Positions 1 to 7,329 of a DNA stretch of 64,000 nucleotides are shown here, piece after piece; position 1 is the stretch's first letter, and each line of letters starts with the position of its first letter. A model generated the notes under the pieces. The model was not told where the DNA came from. It saw only the letters and a list, made by a program, of their open reading frames with translations, and ran no database searches. A program made the translations under genes and the position numbers. The stretch comes from Marisediminitalea lipolytica (GTDB lineage: Bacteria; Pseudomonadota; Gammaproteobacteria; Enterobacterales; Alteromonadaceae), in assembly GCF_001758465.1 (NCBI RefSeq), contig NZ_MJIC01000010.1, positions 310,001 to 374,000 on the forward strand. Reading direction: 5' to 3'.

Positions 1-152
1 TGCCGTTTTAACCACCACACCCTATCACAGATCCTTCCAAAACAAATTTCAATATAAAAAATACAGGTGTTTCTTCTCAATCCTCTTCAATTGAAAAGTG
101 CTCTAGTTGCGAGAATGTTGAAAAAACAGGCTAATGTATGAACTGGTTAATG

Positions 153-190
153 CAATTTCATTGTTGCTGACTATGCAGTCAATGAAATTG
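153..190. repeat. 11-bp perfect inverted repeat, hairpin candidate
   Basis: CAATTTCATTG (153-163) and CAATGAAATTG (180-190) are exact reverse complements around a 16-nt spacer, and the spacer can add a few more pairs (CTG with CAG). No T-run follows, so a classical terminator is doubtful. The structure lies 57 bases before the start of the small acidic gene at 248. It may be an mRNA 5' structure, a terminator of the gene to the left, or a protein-binding site. Confidence 0.5.
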
Positions 191-247
191 AAACTGCCAT
201 ATTTTTCATTATATTTCAAGTGAATAAAAAAATTCGAAGGAAATATA

Positions 248-580
248 ATGTCTCTACTAAGCAAGCTACTGTTCGGCAACTGCTCTTCTGATGAGGATGT
301 CACAACAGCATCAAACGAGAAAATGCAACAGCTTAACCCTGGATCGGGTTTGCCCCTAGTTAACAATGGATGTGTTGATGTTGGTGGTTATGTATATGGT
401 GATGGCCCTGCGAGGGAGGTTGAGGATACAGTGAACCATAATCACGTTCTGTCCCAAGATACCCTGCATTCAGCTTTTAGTGAAGACACAAGTTCCTCTT
501 TGGACTCGACGTGCAACCTAACCAATGACGACCACTCATTATCGTCCGATCATGATATTTGTAACGATGATTTTATGTAA
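248..580 (+). CDS. Small acidic Ser/Asp-rich protein of unknown function
   Basis: A 110-residue protein that I do not recognise. It starts at an ATG with a good AAGGA ribosome-binding site 7 bases upstream, which is the main argument that it is real. The sequence is hydrophilic and strongly acidic, with runs of Ser, Asp, Asn and Thr from residue 75 onward, few Lys or Arg, and a short hydrophobic patch only at residues 1-10. There is no signal peptide, membrane segment or known motif. It precedes the excisionase-like gene and the integrase of the left integrative element, so it is probably an accessory gene of that element. The acidic, low-complexity make-up would fit a disordered protein or a DNA-mimic inhibitor, but nothing in the sequence proves either. 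Confidence 0.55.
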   Translation: MSLLSKLLFGNCSSDEDVTTASNEKMQQLNPGSGLPLVNNGCVDVGGYVYGDGPAREVEDTVNHNHVLSQDTLHSAFSEDTSSSLDSTCNLTNDDHSLSSDHDICNDDFM

Positions 581-719
581 AAAATCTTGGGAAAAACTTT
601 TTTTAATTATTTTTTCATTAAAAATCATGTGGATGCACAAAACCCCGTAAAACGGCCATCGGAAATTTGAAATTTTTTTATAGCATGACCTCAGTTTAAT
701 TATCGAGGTAACTTGCTAT

Positions 720-932
720 ATGAGAAAAATACGTGTCGCTAAATACATCAACGAATACCTGGCTGATGATCCAGTTTCATCACAAACAGTCATCAACTGG
801 ATCAAAAGTGGAGAACTGAAAGGCGCTAAACGCGGGGGGATTTGGCTCGTGCATGTTGATGATCTTAATGAATCGATGACATATGAATCCCCGAAAGACG
901 TTTGTCTAAGACTGTTGATGGGGGCTAACTAA
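720..932 (+). CDS. Excisionase-like small helix-turn-helix protein
   Basis: A 70-residue basic protein whose residues about 1-50 fit the MerR/Xis-type winged helix seen in recombination directionality factors. A helix beginning SSQTVINWIKSGELKG is followed by the wing GIWLVHVDDL. Such proteins bind att arms and bias the partner integrase towards excision, or repress its promoter. A GAGG element lies about 10 bases before the ATG. The stop codon overlaps the integrase start by one base (TAATG), so the two are translationally coupled. The coupling to an integrase makes a role in excision likely; a plain regulator is the alternative. Confidence 0.7.
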   Translation: MRKIRVAKYINEYLADDPVSSQTVINWIKSGELKGAKRGGIWLVHVDDLNESMTYESPKDVCLRLLMGAN

Positions 933-2200
933 TGGTTGCTAAAGAAGTGGGACGTAAACGAAAAACTAAAAACGAAGATCTGCCTTTAGGGCTTTACTCT
1001 CGTAAAGTGCGGGGAACGTTGCGTTACTTTTACAGGAACGAAGCAGGAAAAGATACTTATTTCCCAGAGCATTGCCCTCTAGATGCAATCAAGCAATCTG
1101 TAGTCAAGTTTAATAAAGAAAATCGTAACAGTGATAAACGTATAAGGTCGCGAGCAGATAAGTACAACGTTCGTGTGCATAAGGTGTGGCCTAAGATAAA
1201 GCAAAATCTCGATGAAGAAAATGAAGGGAAGTCTAAAAGTACGCTGCAAACGTTTGACAGAGACTGTGAACGCTTTATCGACTTCTTCGGAGATTACTTC
1301 ACAAAAGAGATTACGCTAGAAGATATTAACGAGTATCTGGATAAGTATCATGCAGGTGCATCCGTTAACGTCCGAAATAGAAAAGTCCTCTTCCTAAGAT
1401 GCGTGTTTGCTGAGCTGACAGATATGAGCTACATGGAGCGAAACTGCGCTAACGATAAAAAAATCAAGAAAAGGTCTAAAAAGGCTAAGTTAAAAGCGCC
1501 AGTTCGTATCTCTAAGTATGCGCTCATGATGATGGCTGACGTAGCTGAGCCATTTCTTAAAACCGCGATAATGCTTTCACTACAGACCTGTCACGCGGTT
1601 AATGAGATTGTGAATCTGAAATATTCAGACTGTCACTATTTTGCGAGTCCAAAGGTGTATTGTAGTGATTCAGAAACCTATCTAGAACCAAGCGAAGATA
1701 CTCCTGATGAACTTCTTGTGCATGGAATGATGTGGATATCCAGAGAAAAAAACAAGCAATGTGCAGCCTCGAATGTTGAAATTCCAATTACAAATGCAAT
1801 GATGGAGACTATTCAAGCGTCTGTTGAGGATTTGGGAGTGACATTTTCAAAAGATATCGAACCGAGTTGCCCGTTCATTATCCATAGAAAAAAGCGCTAT
1901 CATAATGTTAACTATTCAGATGAGTTTGAACATCCGTGGCAGCTAAAGTCGGACTACCTAAGTAAGCAGTTTTCTAAACTCCGAGATTCTTTGGATATAT
2001 ACCTCGATATAGAAGACCGGAAGCAGCGTCCTGGATTTCATGAAATTCGATCCCTAGCTATTTATCTACACGATAAGCAAGCGAAAGATGAAAAAGCAAC
2101 CATGACTAGGGCTGCACATTCCGATATGAAAATGACTCAACGCTACAAGGAAGGGCATGACAAATACAAACGAGTTCCTCCATCCACCGTCACACTTTGA
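932..2200 (+). CDS. Tyrosine recombinase / phage-type integrase (left element)
   Basis: A 422-residue site-specific tyrosine recombinase. It has a basic N-terminal arm-binding region (1-60), a SAM-like core-binding domain (about 90-170) and a C-terminal catalytic domain (about 195-415). The second-half catalytic residues are visible: HEIR (His370, Arg373), AAHSD (His396) and the nucleophile candidate Tyr405 in RYKEG. Arg I, expected in a TGxRxxE motif, is not there: the segment reads TCHAVNE (219-225) with Ala222 and Val223. The gene reads towards the tRNA-Pro fragment 220 bases downstream, so that fragment is likely its attachment site. It is coupled to the excisionase-like gene. It may be an atypical active integrase or one with a damaged active site. 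Confidence 0.88.
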   Translation: MVAKEVGRKRKTKNEDLPLGLYSRKVRGTLRYFYRNEAGKDTYFPEHCPLDAIKQSVVKFNKENRNSDKRIRSRADKYNVRVHKVWPKIKQNLDEENEGKSKSTLQTFDRDCERFIDFFGDYFTKEITLEDINEYLDKYHAGASVNVRNRKVLFLRCVFAELTDMSYMERNCANDKKIKKRSKKAKLKAPVRISKYALMMMADVAEPFLKTAIMLSLQTCHAVNEIVNLKYSDCHYFASPKVYCSDSETYLEPSEDTPDELLVHGMMWISREKNKQCAASNVEIPITNAMMETIQASVEDLGVTFSKDIEPSCPFIIHRKKRYHNVNYSDEFEHPWQLKSDYLSKQFSKLRDSLDIYLDIEDRKQRPGFHEIRSLAIYLHDKQAKDEKATMTRAAHSDMKMTQRYKEGHDKYKRVPPSTVTL

Positions 2201-2205
2201 TAACG

Positions 2206-2233
2206 AAAACCGCCGATTTATGGCGGTTTTTTT
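2206..2233 (+). terminator. Rho-independent terminator of the left integrase
   Basis: AAAACCGCC (2206-2214) pairs with GGCGGTTTT (2222-2230) around a 7-base loop and is followed by further T residues. It begins six bases after the integrase stop codon and ends the xis-int transcription unit before the att site. Confidence 0.85.
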
Positions 2234-2419
2234 ATGCCAGAATAGCAGTAATTATCCGTCCCAAAATACAGTGGTTAAAATTACATAACTTGTTGTTTTT
2301 GTGAGTTTTGCTGTTTTTTGGGATTTTATGGTTTTTGAGGCAGGTTTTGGGATGTTATTTATATTAAATTACTGTTTTACAATGATTTATTATTTTGGTA
2401 TTATTTTCGTGACGCTAAA

Positions 2420-2464
2420 ATGGGGTGTCAGGGGTCGGAGGTTCAAATCCTCTCACACCGACCA
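2420..2464 (+). other. 3' half of tRNA-Pro(GGG): attachment-site copy
   Basis: These 45 nt match tRNA-Pro(GGG) from position 32 of the anticodon loop to the CCA end: loop ATGGGGT with anticodon GGG at 2422-2424, T-arm GGAGG-TTCAAAT-CCTCT, acceptor strand CACACCG, discriminator A and CCA (2462-2464). The expected 5' half, beginning CGGTGTG near 2389, is absent and T-rich DNA is there instead. It is therefore not a functional tRNA gene but the direct-repeat end left by integration into the anticodon loop of a tRNA-Pro gene. The intact gene should lie to the left, outside the window. It marks the junction between the two mobile elements. Confidence 0.85.
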
Positions 2465-2488
2465 ACTTCTCTACTCCCCTTGAGTGGC

Positions 2489-2517
2489 TTGACATACAGC
2501 CATTCAGTTTCTAAAAA
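2489..2517 (+). promoter_or_regulatory. Candidate sigma-70 promoter of the right integrase
   Basis: A perfect -35 box TTGACA (2489-2494) is followed after 17 bases by TAAAAA (2512-2517), a 4-of-6 match to the -10 box. It lies just downstream of the tRNA fragment and about 110 bases before the integrase start, pointing towards it. The triple 12-bp repeat lies between promoter and gene. Confidence 0.45.
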
Positions 2518-2549
2518 TATCCACGAATTAACGAACTAAAGAAAGCCGT

Positions 2550-2585
2550 TGGGTCACTTTCTGGGTCACTTTTTGGGTCACTTTT
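2550..2585 (+). repeat. Three tandem 12-bp repeats, TGGGTCACTTTY
   Basis: TGGGTCACTTTC (2550-2561), TGGGTCACTTTT (2562-2573) and TGGGTCACTTTT (2574-2585) are contiguous and differ in one base. They stand between the att copy and the start of the right integrase. Tandem short repeats in this position are what arm-type integrase or excisionase binding sites look like. That role is an inference from position and spacing of about one helical turn. Confidence 0.8.
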
Positions 2586-2624
2586 AGTTCTGGTTGTTGC
2601 TAATTTGAACAATGGTTATTGACG

Positions 2625-4031
2625 ATGGATAAGAAGTATCTCAAGAGAGCATCATCTGGTTTATGGCTATATCGCCGCAAGACTCCTGTATTATTGAAAG
2701 ACAAGTATGGCTCTAACTACATTCAACACACGCTAAACACGCACAGTTATCATGAGGCCATCTTAAAGCGTAACGCGATAAACGCTGATATAGAGATGGA
2801 GCTGGCTCATGTGAAGCGCGGTTCAAACGACAAGGCCAAGTTCTTTCATTACTACTCGCAATGGCGTAAGGAGTATGAGGAACGACAAGCTGAGCTTTCC
2901 AAGGAAGATTTATATAACCCGATGGAAGACGCTGAGCCAGAGCAACTTGTAGACAGCGAAGAGGACGCAAAAAGTCCGGCTGTCAAAGCTGCATGGACTG
3001 CTATGAAGACCGGCAAAATTCCTGAAGAGTATCAACCAACAATATCCGAGCTGGCTGAAGAGTGGGCTAAGTGGGCAGAGGACAAGAAGAACGCTAAGTA
3101 CGTGTCTGCTATGTCTACTTATGTGAAAGCTCTGGTTGCATTCCTGGGACGTGATGAACTGCCTTGTAATGTTACTTCAGGTCAGGCTCAGCGCTTCATT
3201 GATGGGCTGCTTGAATCAGGCAAGTCAGCAAGCACTGTGACACACTACAAGTCTAAGTTGCAGGAGTTGTGGCGTTGGGCGGTTACCAGAGAGCGAGCTT
3301 CTGGCGATAATCCGTGGTTAAACACTAAGGTTGAAGCTAGCCGTAAGAAGAGCAAGTCAGAACACTACCGTAACTTCACGGACGATGAGCTGACTGAGAT
3401 CTTAGCCAAGACTGAATACGACAAGCTTAACAGTAAAACTTGGGCTTACCCGTAAGCTCTATACGCTCTGCCTAGACTGCTGCCATTCTTAGGTACGCGC
3501 CTGAGTGAGCTTGCATTGGCAAAGACCGAGCAATTCGTTGACGTAGAGGGACGCTTGTTCTTCGAGGTTAGGGAAGGGAAGACGGTTAATGCTCAGCGTA
3601 TAGTGCCTGTATGCCCAGCCATTAAGCCACTATTACAACAAGTAATAGAGCGAGCTGGTGATTCACCTTGGTTGTTCCCAGAAGTGGGCAATGCTGTCAT
3701 TGGTGCTAATGAGGCTGTGAACAGTATATCGTCCAAGTTCGGTAAGCTGACGAAAGGCTTTGCTAAAGTTGAAGGCTACAAGACTGGTCTGCATTCATTC
3801 CGTGGTCACTTTGCTACAGCTTTGGAGCAAATAGGCTGTCCAGAAGAAATCGCTACGAAGCTGGCAGGGCACAAGCAGTTGTCACTGACCTACAACCTTT
3901 ACAGTAAATACAAGAATAAGGATGAACTCTGGCAGTACGTTGAGAAGATTGAAAAAGCGCGGTGTTTAACAGCTATTGCTGAGTACTCATTGATGGTGGA
4001 CAATGAGCGCGTAGACAGTTTGCCAAGTTGA
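2625..4031 (+). pseudogene. Tyrosine recombinase / integrase broken by one in-frame stop (right element)
   Basis: Reading frame 2625-4031 encodes one integrase of about 468 residues if the TAA at 3453-3455 (codon 277) is ignored, since both halves are in the same frame. The N-terminal part starts with a short domain common in tRNA-adjacent integrases (KRASSGLWLYRRKTP) and the core-binding domain is near residues 140-235. The catalytic residues all lie after the stop: Arg292 in LGTRLSEL, HSFR (His390, Arg393), AGHK and a C-terminal Tyr in YNLYSKY. The first product would lack the catalytic domain, so the gene is inactive unless the stop is read through or is a sequencing error. I chose ATG 2625; a TTG at 2619 is possible. 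The gene reads away from the tRNA-Pro fragment, as expected for an element with int next to the tRNA end. Confidence 0.8.
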
Positions 4032-4069
4032 GTCGGTCTGCATTGGTGTAGTTATTTTTAAAGGGAATT

Positions 4070-5056
4070 ATGAAAACACTAGAAAGAGCCAAAGCTCAAA
4101 AGTCATTATCAAAAATTGAGTCGGGTGACTTTGACGAAAACGATGTCGATAACATTTTCACGCGACTCAGGGCTTATTGCCGTGGTCACAAAATTTTTCA
4201 CGAGGTGTCACACTTCGTCGCTCATAATGATGAAAGAGACAGAGGACTGACGTTCGAGTCTCTAGAGTCTGTTTACTTGAACGTCAAGTTTTTTCTAGAG
4301 TATGCTTCTCCAAAAAAGCCTCTGGACATTAGGAAACCTTTTCCTCTGTATATAAAAAAGCTACTAAGTTTTCAGGCTGACAAGTGCGCAGATGTAGAGT
4401 TGAAGAAGAAGTTTAATGTTAGTCGGGATAGGTTGAAAAAAAGGATAGATTCAATATTTGCTGAGGATAAAAAGAAGCAAGTTGCTTACCTACGCAAACC
4501 CAAAGTATCTGAAGACAACTTCAAAGCTATACAGCATTTGTTGGGCTTCATTAGTACTAGGCCCGCTTTTAGTCAAGAGCAACTAATATCAGAATTTATT
4601 GCAGTACTGGAAGCAAACAAGCTTCAGTTTAACGAGGAGGCACTGCGTAAGCATTCAGGTCGGATTACTGCCTGTGTTCTGTTGTTGATAAACGATGCTG
4701 AGTTTAAAGTTAGTCCCCATAAGAGTGGCTATTGTAAAGTTTCTTGTGAACAGCCCTCGGTATCATACAAACAGACATTCGTTGATAAAGATGGTAATCC
4801 AGTTGAAAGAGAAGAGTCTCATGGCAACCTTCTACTAACTGGACATGTCATTCTGGATAAAGATGGTAAAGATCTAACTATCGCTTTCGCTATTATGGAC
4901 ACGGAACTTCCGGCTGAAGACTGGTGTGATGAAAGTATGTTCTATATAGAGCCTCTGTCTGAGAAAGCCCCAAGTTTCCTTCAAAAGAAAATAAATTTTG
5001 AACCCAGCTTATGTCTAAATTCTGAGGGCAAGTTAGGGATATTAGGTACCGACTGA
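4070..5056 (+). CDS. Hypothetical protein next to integrase
   Basis: A 328-residue soluble protein I do not recognise. AAAGGG stands 5 bases before the ATG, and only 38 bases separate it from the integrase stop, so it probably shared the integrase transcript. The N-terminal half is charged and mostly helical (many Lys, Glu and Asp). The C-terminal third (about 220-290) looks beta-rich, with pairs such as VDKDGNPVE and ILDKDGKDLT. No membrane segment, signal peptide or catalytic motif is evident. Genes directly behind tRNA-linked integrases are often element-specific cargo of unknown role, and this is the best I can say. Confidence 0.65.
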   Translation: MKTLERAKAQKSLSKIESGDFDENDVDNIFTRLRAYCRGHKIFHEVSHFVAHNDERDRGLTFESLESVYLNVKFFLEYASPKKPLDIRKPFPLYIKKLLSFQADKCADVELKKKFNVSRDRLKKRIDSIFAEDKKKQVAYLRKPKVSEDNFKAIQHLLGFISTRPAFSQEQLISEFIAVLEANKLQFNEEALRKHSGRITACVLLLINDAEFKVSPHKSGYCKVSCEQPSVSYKQTFVDKDGNPVEREESHGNLLLTGHVILDKDGKDLTIAFAIMDTELPAEDWCDESMFYIEPLSEKAPSFLQKKINFEPSLCLNSEGKLGILGTD

Positions 5057-5467
5057 CGGTAATGCTCTTGCGTTCTTCTTCAGGCTAATTTACCGCAAAA
5101 ATCTGAGTGGGCACATCGACAGTGATGAAGCCCCATTTCCCCCCCGTACCCCTATGCCTCCAGAAAAAGCCTTTAGCTGGACTCAGGCCATGAACTTTCC
5201 GTTCACTTACAGCATAACAATCTGACGGCCTATAGCCACGGCTCAGGGTGTCCCCGACTTATGCAAGAAAAAGTCAGAGCGCATGACAATGACAACGAAC
5301 AAACAATAAGAATACAACGTCATGGCATACGCTCCTGACTATCAGCTTGTCTGGTCGCCGGTGTTCACGAAAGTAATAGATAATGAACAGATCACTTGGC
5401 CGTTCAAATACCGTTCATTAATATAATGTTTACGTAACTTTTAGGCTTTAATGAAAAAAGAGTGAAC
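5057..5467. other. Intergenic region upstream of truncated resolvase
   Basis: A stretch of 411 bases without a convincing gene. A 34-codon frame (ATG 5322 to TAA 5424-5426) has no clear ribosome-binding site and I do not call it. The right part has TGTTCA (5362-5367) facing TGAACA (5384-5389) across 16 bases, then two CGTTCA words at 5401 and 5412 in AT-rich DNA. Dyads of about 28 bp just upstream of a serine resolvase gene are reminiscent of res sub-sites, but the match is weak. Confidence 0.3.
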
Positions 5468-5842
5468 ATGACTAGTCGACAGATTGGATATGCACGGGTA
5501 TCGACTACTGGACAGAAGCTGGATGTGCAGCTTAACGCTTTGCAAGCCAGAGGCTGCACGAAAATTTACCAAGAGAAGCGCTCAGGTAAGACAGCAGACG
5601 ATCCTGAGCTTCAGAAGATGCTCGACTATGTACGTGAAGGTGAAGCTATTGTTGCCACTAAGTTCGACCGTCTAGGTCGTTCAGTAGTTGACCAAGCGAA
5701 CATATCCAAGCAACTGGACGAGAAAGGCGTTGGCCTTATTGTCATTGATCAAAGCATCAACACTACTACGCCACACGGCAAGCTGATGTTCCATATGCTT
5801 GCTGAGCCCTTTATATGTAATCAAACCATTTGTAGTGACTAG
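5468..5842 (+). pseudogene. Serine resolvase, catalytic domain only (truncated)
   Basis: The N-terminal 110 residues are a clear Tn3/Hin-type serine recombinase catalytic domain. Visible are YARVSTTGQ with the nucleophile Ser, QLNALQARGC, the KFDRLGRS motif with active-site arginine, and GKLMFHMLAE at the start of the E helix. The homology stops abruptly after MLAE, where family members continue into a long helix and a C-terminal helix-turn-helix of about 45 residues. Here ten unrelated residues and a stop follow. Without the DNA-binding domain it is unlikely to recombine anything. The break point near 5805 is probably a deletion or insertion scar. ATG 5468 is preferred over GTG 5462. Confidence 0.8.
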
Positions 5843-5906
5843 ATCGTATTTGAATATCAACGTTTCTTTTTCTGTCATTCTTCCCCAAATTACCTTCCCT
5901 CATTTA

Positions 5907-6713
5907 TCAGGAGTTATATTGCTGGACGAAATCAGCTTTATTTCTGCCTGTATTGTTTATTTCAGGATGATCGTAAAATTTACCACTACCAATGAGCCAG
6001 AACACTTTATCAACATTGTATGGCGATACACGATTAGCCAATGCGATTTCTACTATTATTTTTTGAATTTGATAAGGGGTAAGTTTTGAGTCGCATAGGC
6101 CAACACCAGAAAATATATCCATGATATGAACATCAGGTTTACCATAGTTGATAAAGCCGAGCTCCTTCAAAAAGTCACATGCTAGAGGATACCCAATACC
6201 ATAAATTTCTTGCTCGAGTATAAGTGGCAGAGCAGCTAGGGAGCGTGGGTCATTATAGTAGTGATTTGCCCAAGAGTAGAATTCTTGGCCAGAGTTAAAT
6301 TGTGATAAGAAATTAGCTGCACTTAAAGCAGTTTCACAATATCTTGGCCAGATACTTTGTGGTGTCTTTCGAACTTTACCGGTAGGTTTCAGTTGGGATT
6401 CGATTTCATTAAGTAACGCAAAATGATCTTCATTGTATTTCTCTACAACGTTAATTGGGCAGAAGTCGCAAAGAACAATACCGAGCTTGTCTACTCCTCC
6501 AATTGACCCACCGATAACGCCAGCTTTCATGTTGGCATTCTGTGCAGATGATAAAAGTCGATAATACAAATTCTCAATGCTGGTGATATTTACGCTTCCA
6601 TCTGACAGCGATATATAATGCTCTAAAATTGTTTCAGCATCTGCTCGATTGATTCTTTCGATTAGGTAACTTTTCGCACTTTCATAAAGGGTTACAAGCG
6701 ATTTTTCATTCAT
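5907..6713 (-). CDS. HhH-GPD-like DNA glycosylase, divergent, in mobile region
   Basis: A 268-residue protein whose C-terminal half has the order of the HhH-GPD base-excision glycosylase fold. A helix-hairpin-helix GIGYPLACDFLKELG (172-186) is followed by the conserved aspartate loop KPDVHIMDI (Asp194). In bifunctional enzymes such as OGG1 or Nth a lysine follows the hairpin glycines (GxGxK); here that position is Pro176. Any activity would thus be monofunctional or lost. The N-terminal 110 residues match nothing I know. AAAGGA lies before the ATG. The gene is isolated, faces the truncated resolvase and lies in AT-rich DNA, so it looks horizontally acquired. The fold assignment is by motif only. 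Confidence 0.5.
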   Translation of the reverse strand: MNEKSLVTLYESAKSYLIERINRADAETILEHYISLSDGSVNITSIENLYYRLLSSAQNANMKAGVIGGSIGGVDKLGIVLCDFCPINVVEKYNEDHFALLNEIESQLKPTGKVRKTPQSIWPRYCETALSAANFLSQFNSGQEFYSWANHYYNDPRSLAALPLILEQEIYGIGYPLACDFLKELGFINYGKPDVHIMDIFSGVGLCDSKLTPYQIQKIIVEIALANRVSPYNVDKVFWLIGSGKFYDHPEINNTGRNKADFVQQYNS

Positions 6714-7329
6714 TAGTTAAATCCTTTTATTACTAGTATTTGATATGAAGTTTAGGGGATATTCATCAAAAAAACATTTTATGAAAGGCTCTAAGTGAAT
6801 CTTTCTATTTCTTGAACGAAATATCCAATACTAAAATAGGAGACTCAAGCGCGTAAATTAGGTAGTAATAATCTGGATTGCAGGAAAGAGATGCGTAAAT
6901 TAGGCAGCAAAGCCTGAGTCCAGCATTGATTAAACTCTTGTAACTAAGGGCCTTACTAATAACTAAAATTGCATGAGTATTTTTGAATTTGAATTCGCTT
7001 ACAGTTAGTGACAGTGACCTTTGCCTTGAATTAGCTTATCGACGCAAAAAGAAGGGGGAAGCTTTTATTTATACTCACGCTCGAATGCTCCTTATGAAGT
7101 GTTAACAAAGCAGCAAGCTGAAGAGTGGATAGCTGCGAATATCAATAACAAAAGTACAATGCTCAAGTAGGTCAACACCCTCTCTGTCAGGTTAAAAATC
7201 ACATAGTAAAACTTTTAATTTTTTAAAAACTTTCTAATACTGTTGATATCTACCTGTTGGAGTTAATCGAATGGAAGTATTGATTAACTCTACTCACAAT
7301 AGCTCGATCAGTGTATCAAGGACCGAAAT
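6714..7329. other. Gene-poor region, likely right border of the mobile region
   Basis: There are 616 bases with no intact gene. An imperfect direct repeat, GCGTAAATTAGGTAGTAA (6851-6868) and GCGTAAATTAGGCAGCAA (6893-6910), sits inside an inverted pair GACTCA (6842-6847) and TGAGTC (6915-6920). A frame ending at the TAG near 7170 reads like a coding tail (NAPYEVLTKQQAEEWIAAN) but has no start and is probably a remnant. Composition returns to the chromosomal type after about 7300. Confidence 0.4.

Noticed and set aside
12-134. Open frame ending in TAA at 132-134 with a coding-like tail (SSIEKCSSCENVEKTG)
   Set aside because: No start codon lies in the frame, and a stop (TAA 9-11) precedes it. 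It may be the frameshifted 3' end of a gene left of the window, but cannot be called.
2388-2464. Complete tRNA-Pro gene
   Set aside because: Only the 3' half from the anticodon loop fits. No CGGTGTG acceptor strand, D-arm or 5' anticodon stem precedes it.
2301-2483. 60-codon plus-strand frame across the T-rich DNA and tRNA fragment
   Set aside because: The frame runs through the tRNA-derived sequence and low-complexity T/G-rich DNA, has no ribosome-binding site and no protein-like pattern.
5322-5426. 34-codon frame starting MAYAPDYQLVW
   Set aside because: No ribosome-binding site and no known family; it overlaps the res-like dyads. Could be a remnant.
6842-6920. Integron attC site
   Set aside because: Outer arms GACTCA/TGAGTC resemble a foldable site, but the GTTRRRY and RYYYAAC core sites are missing and no intI gene is present.
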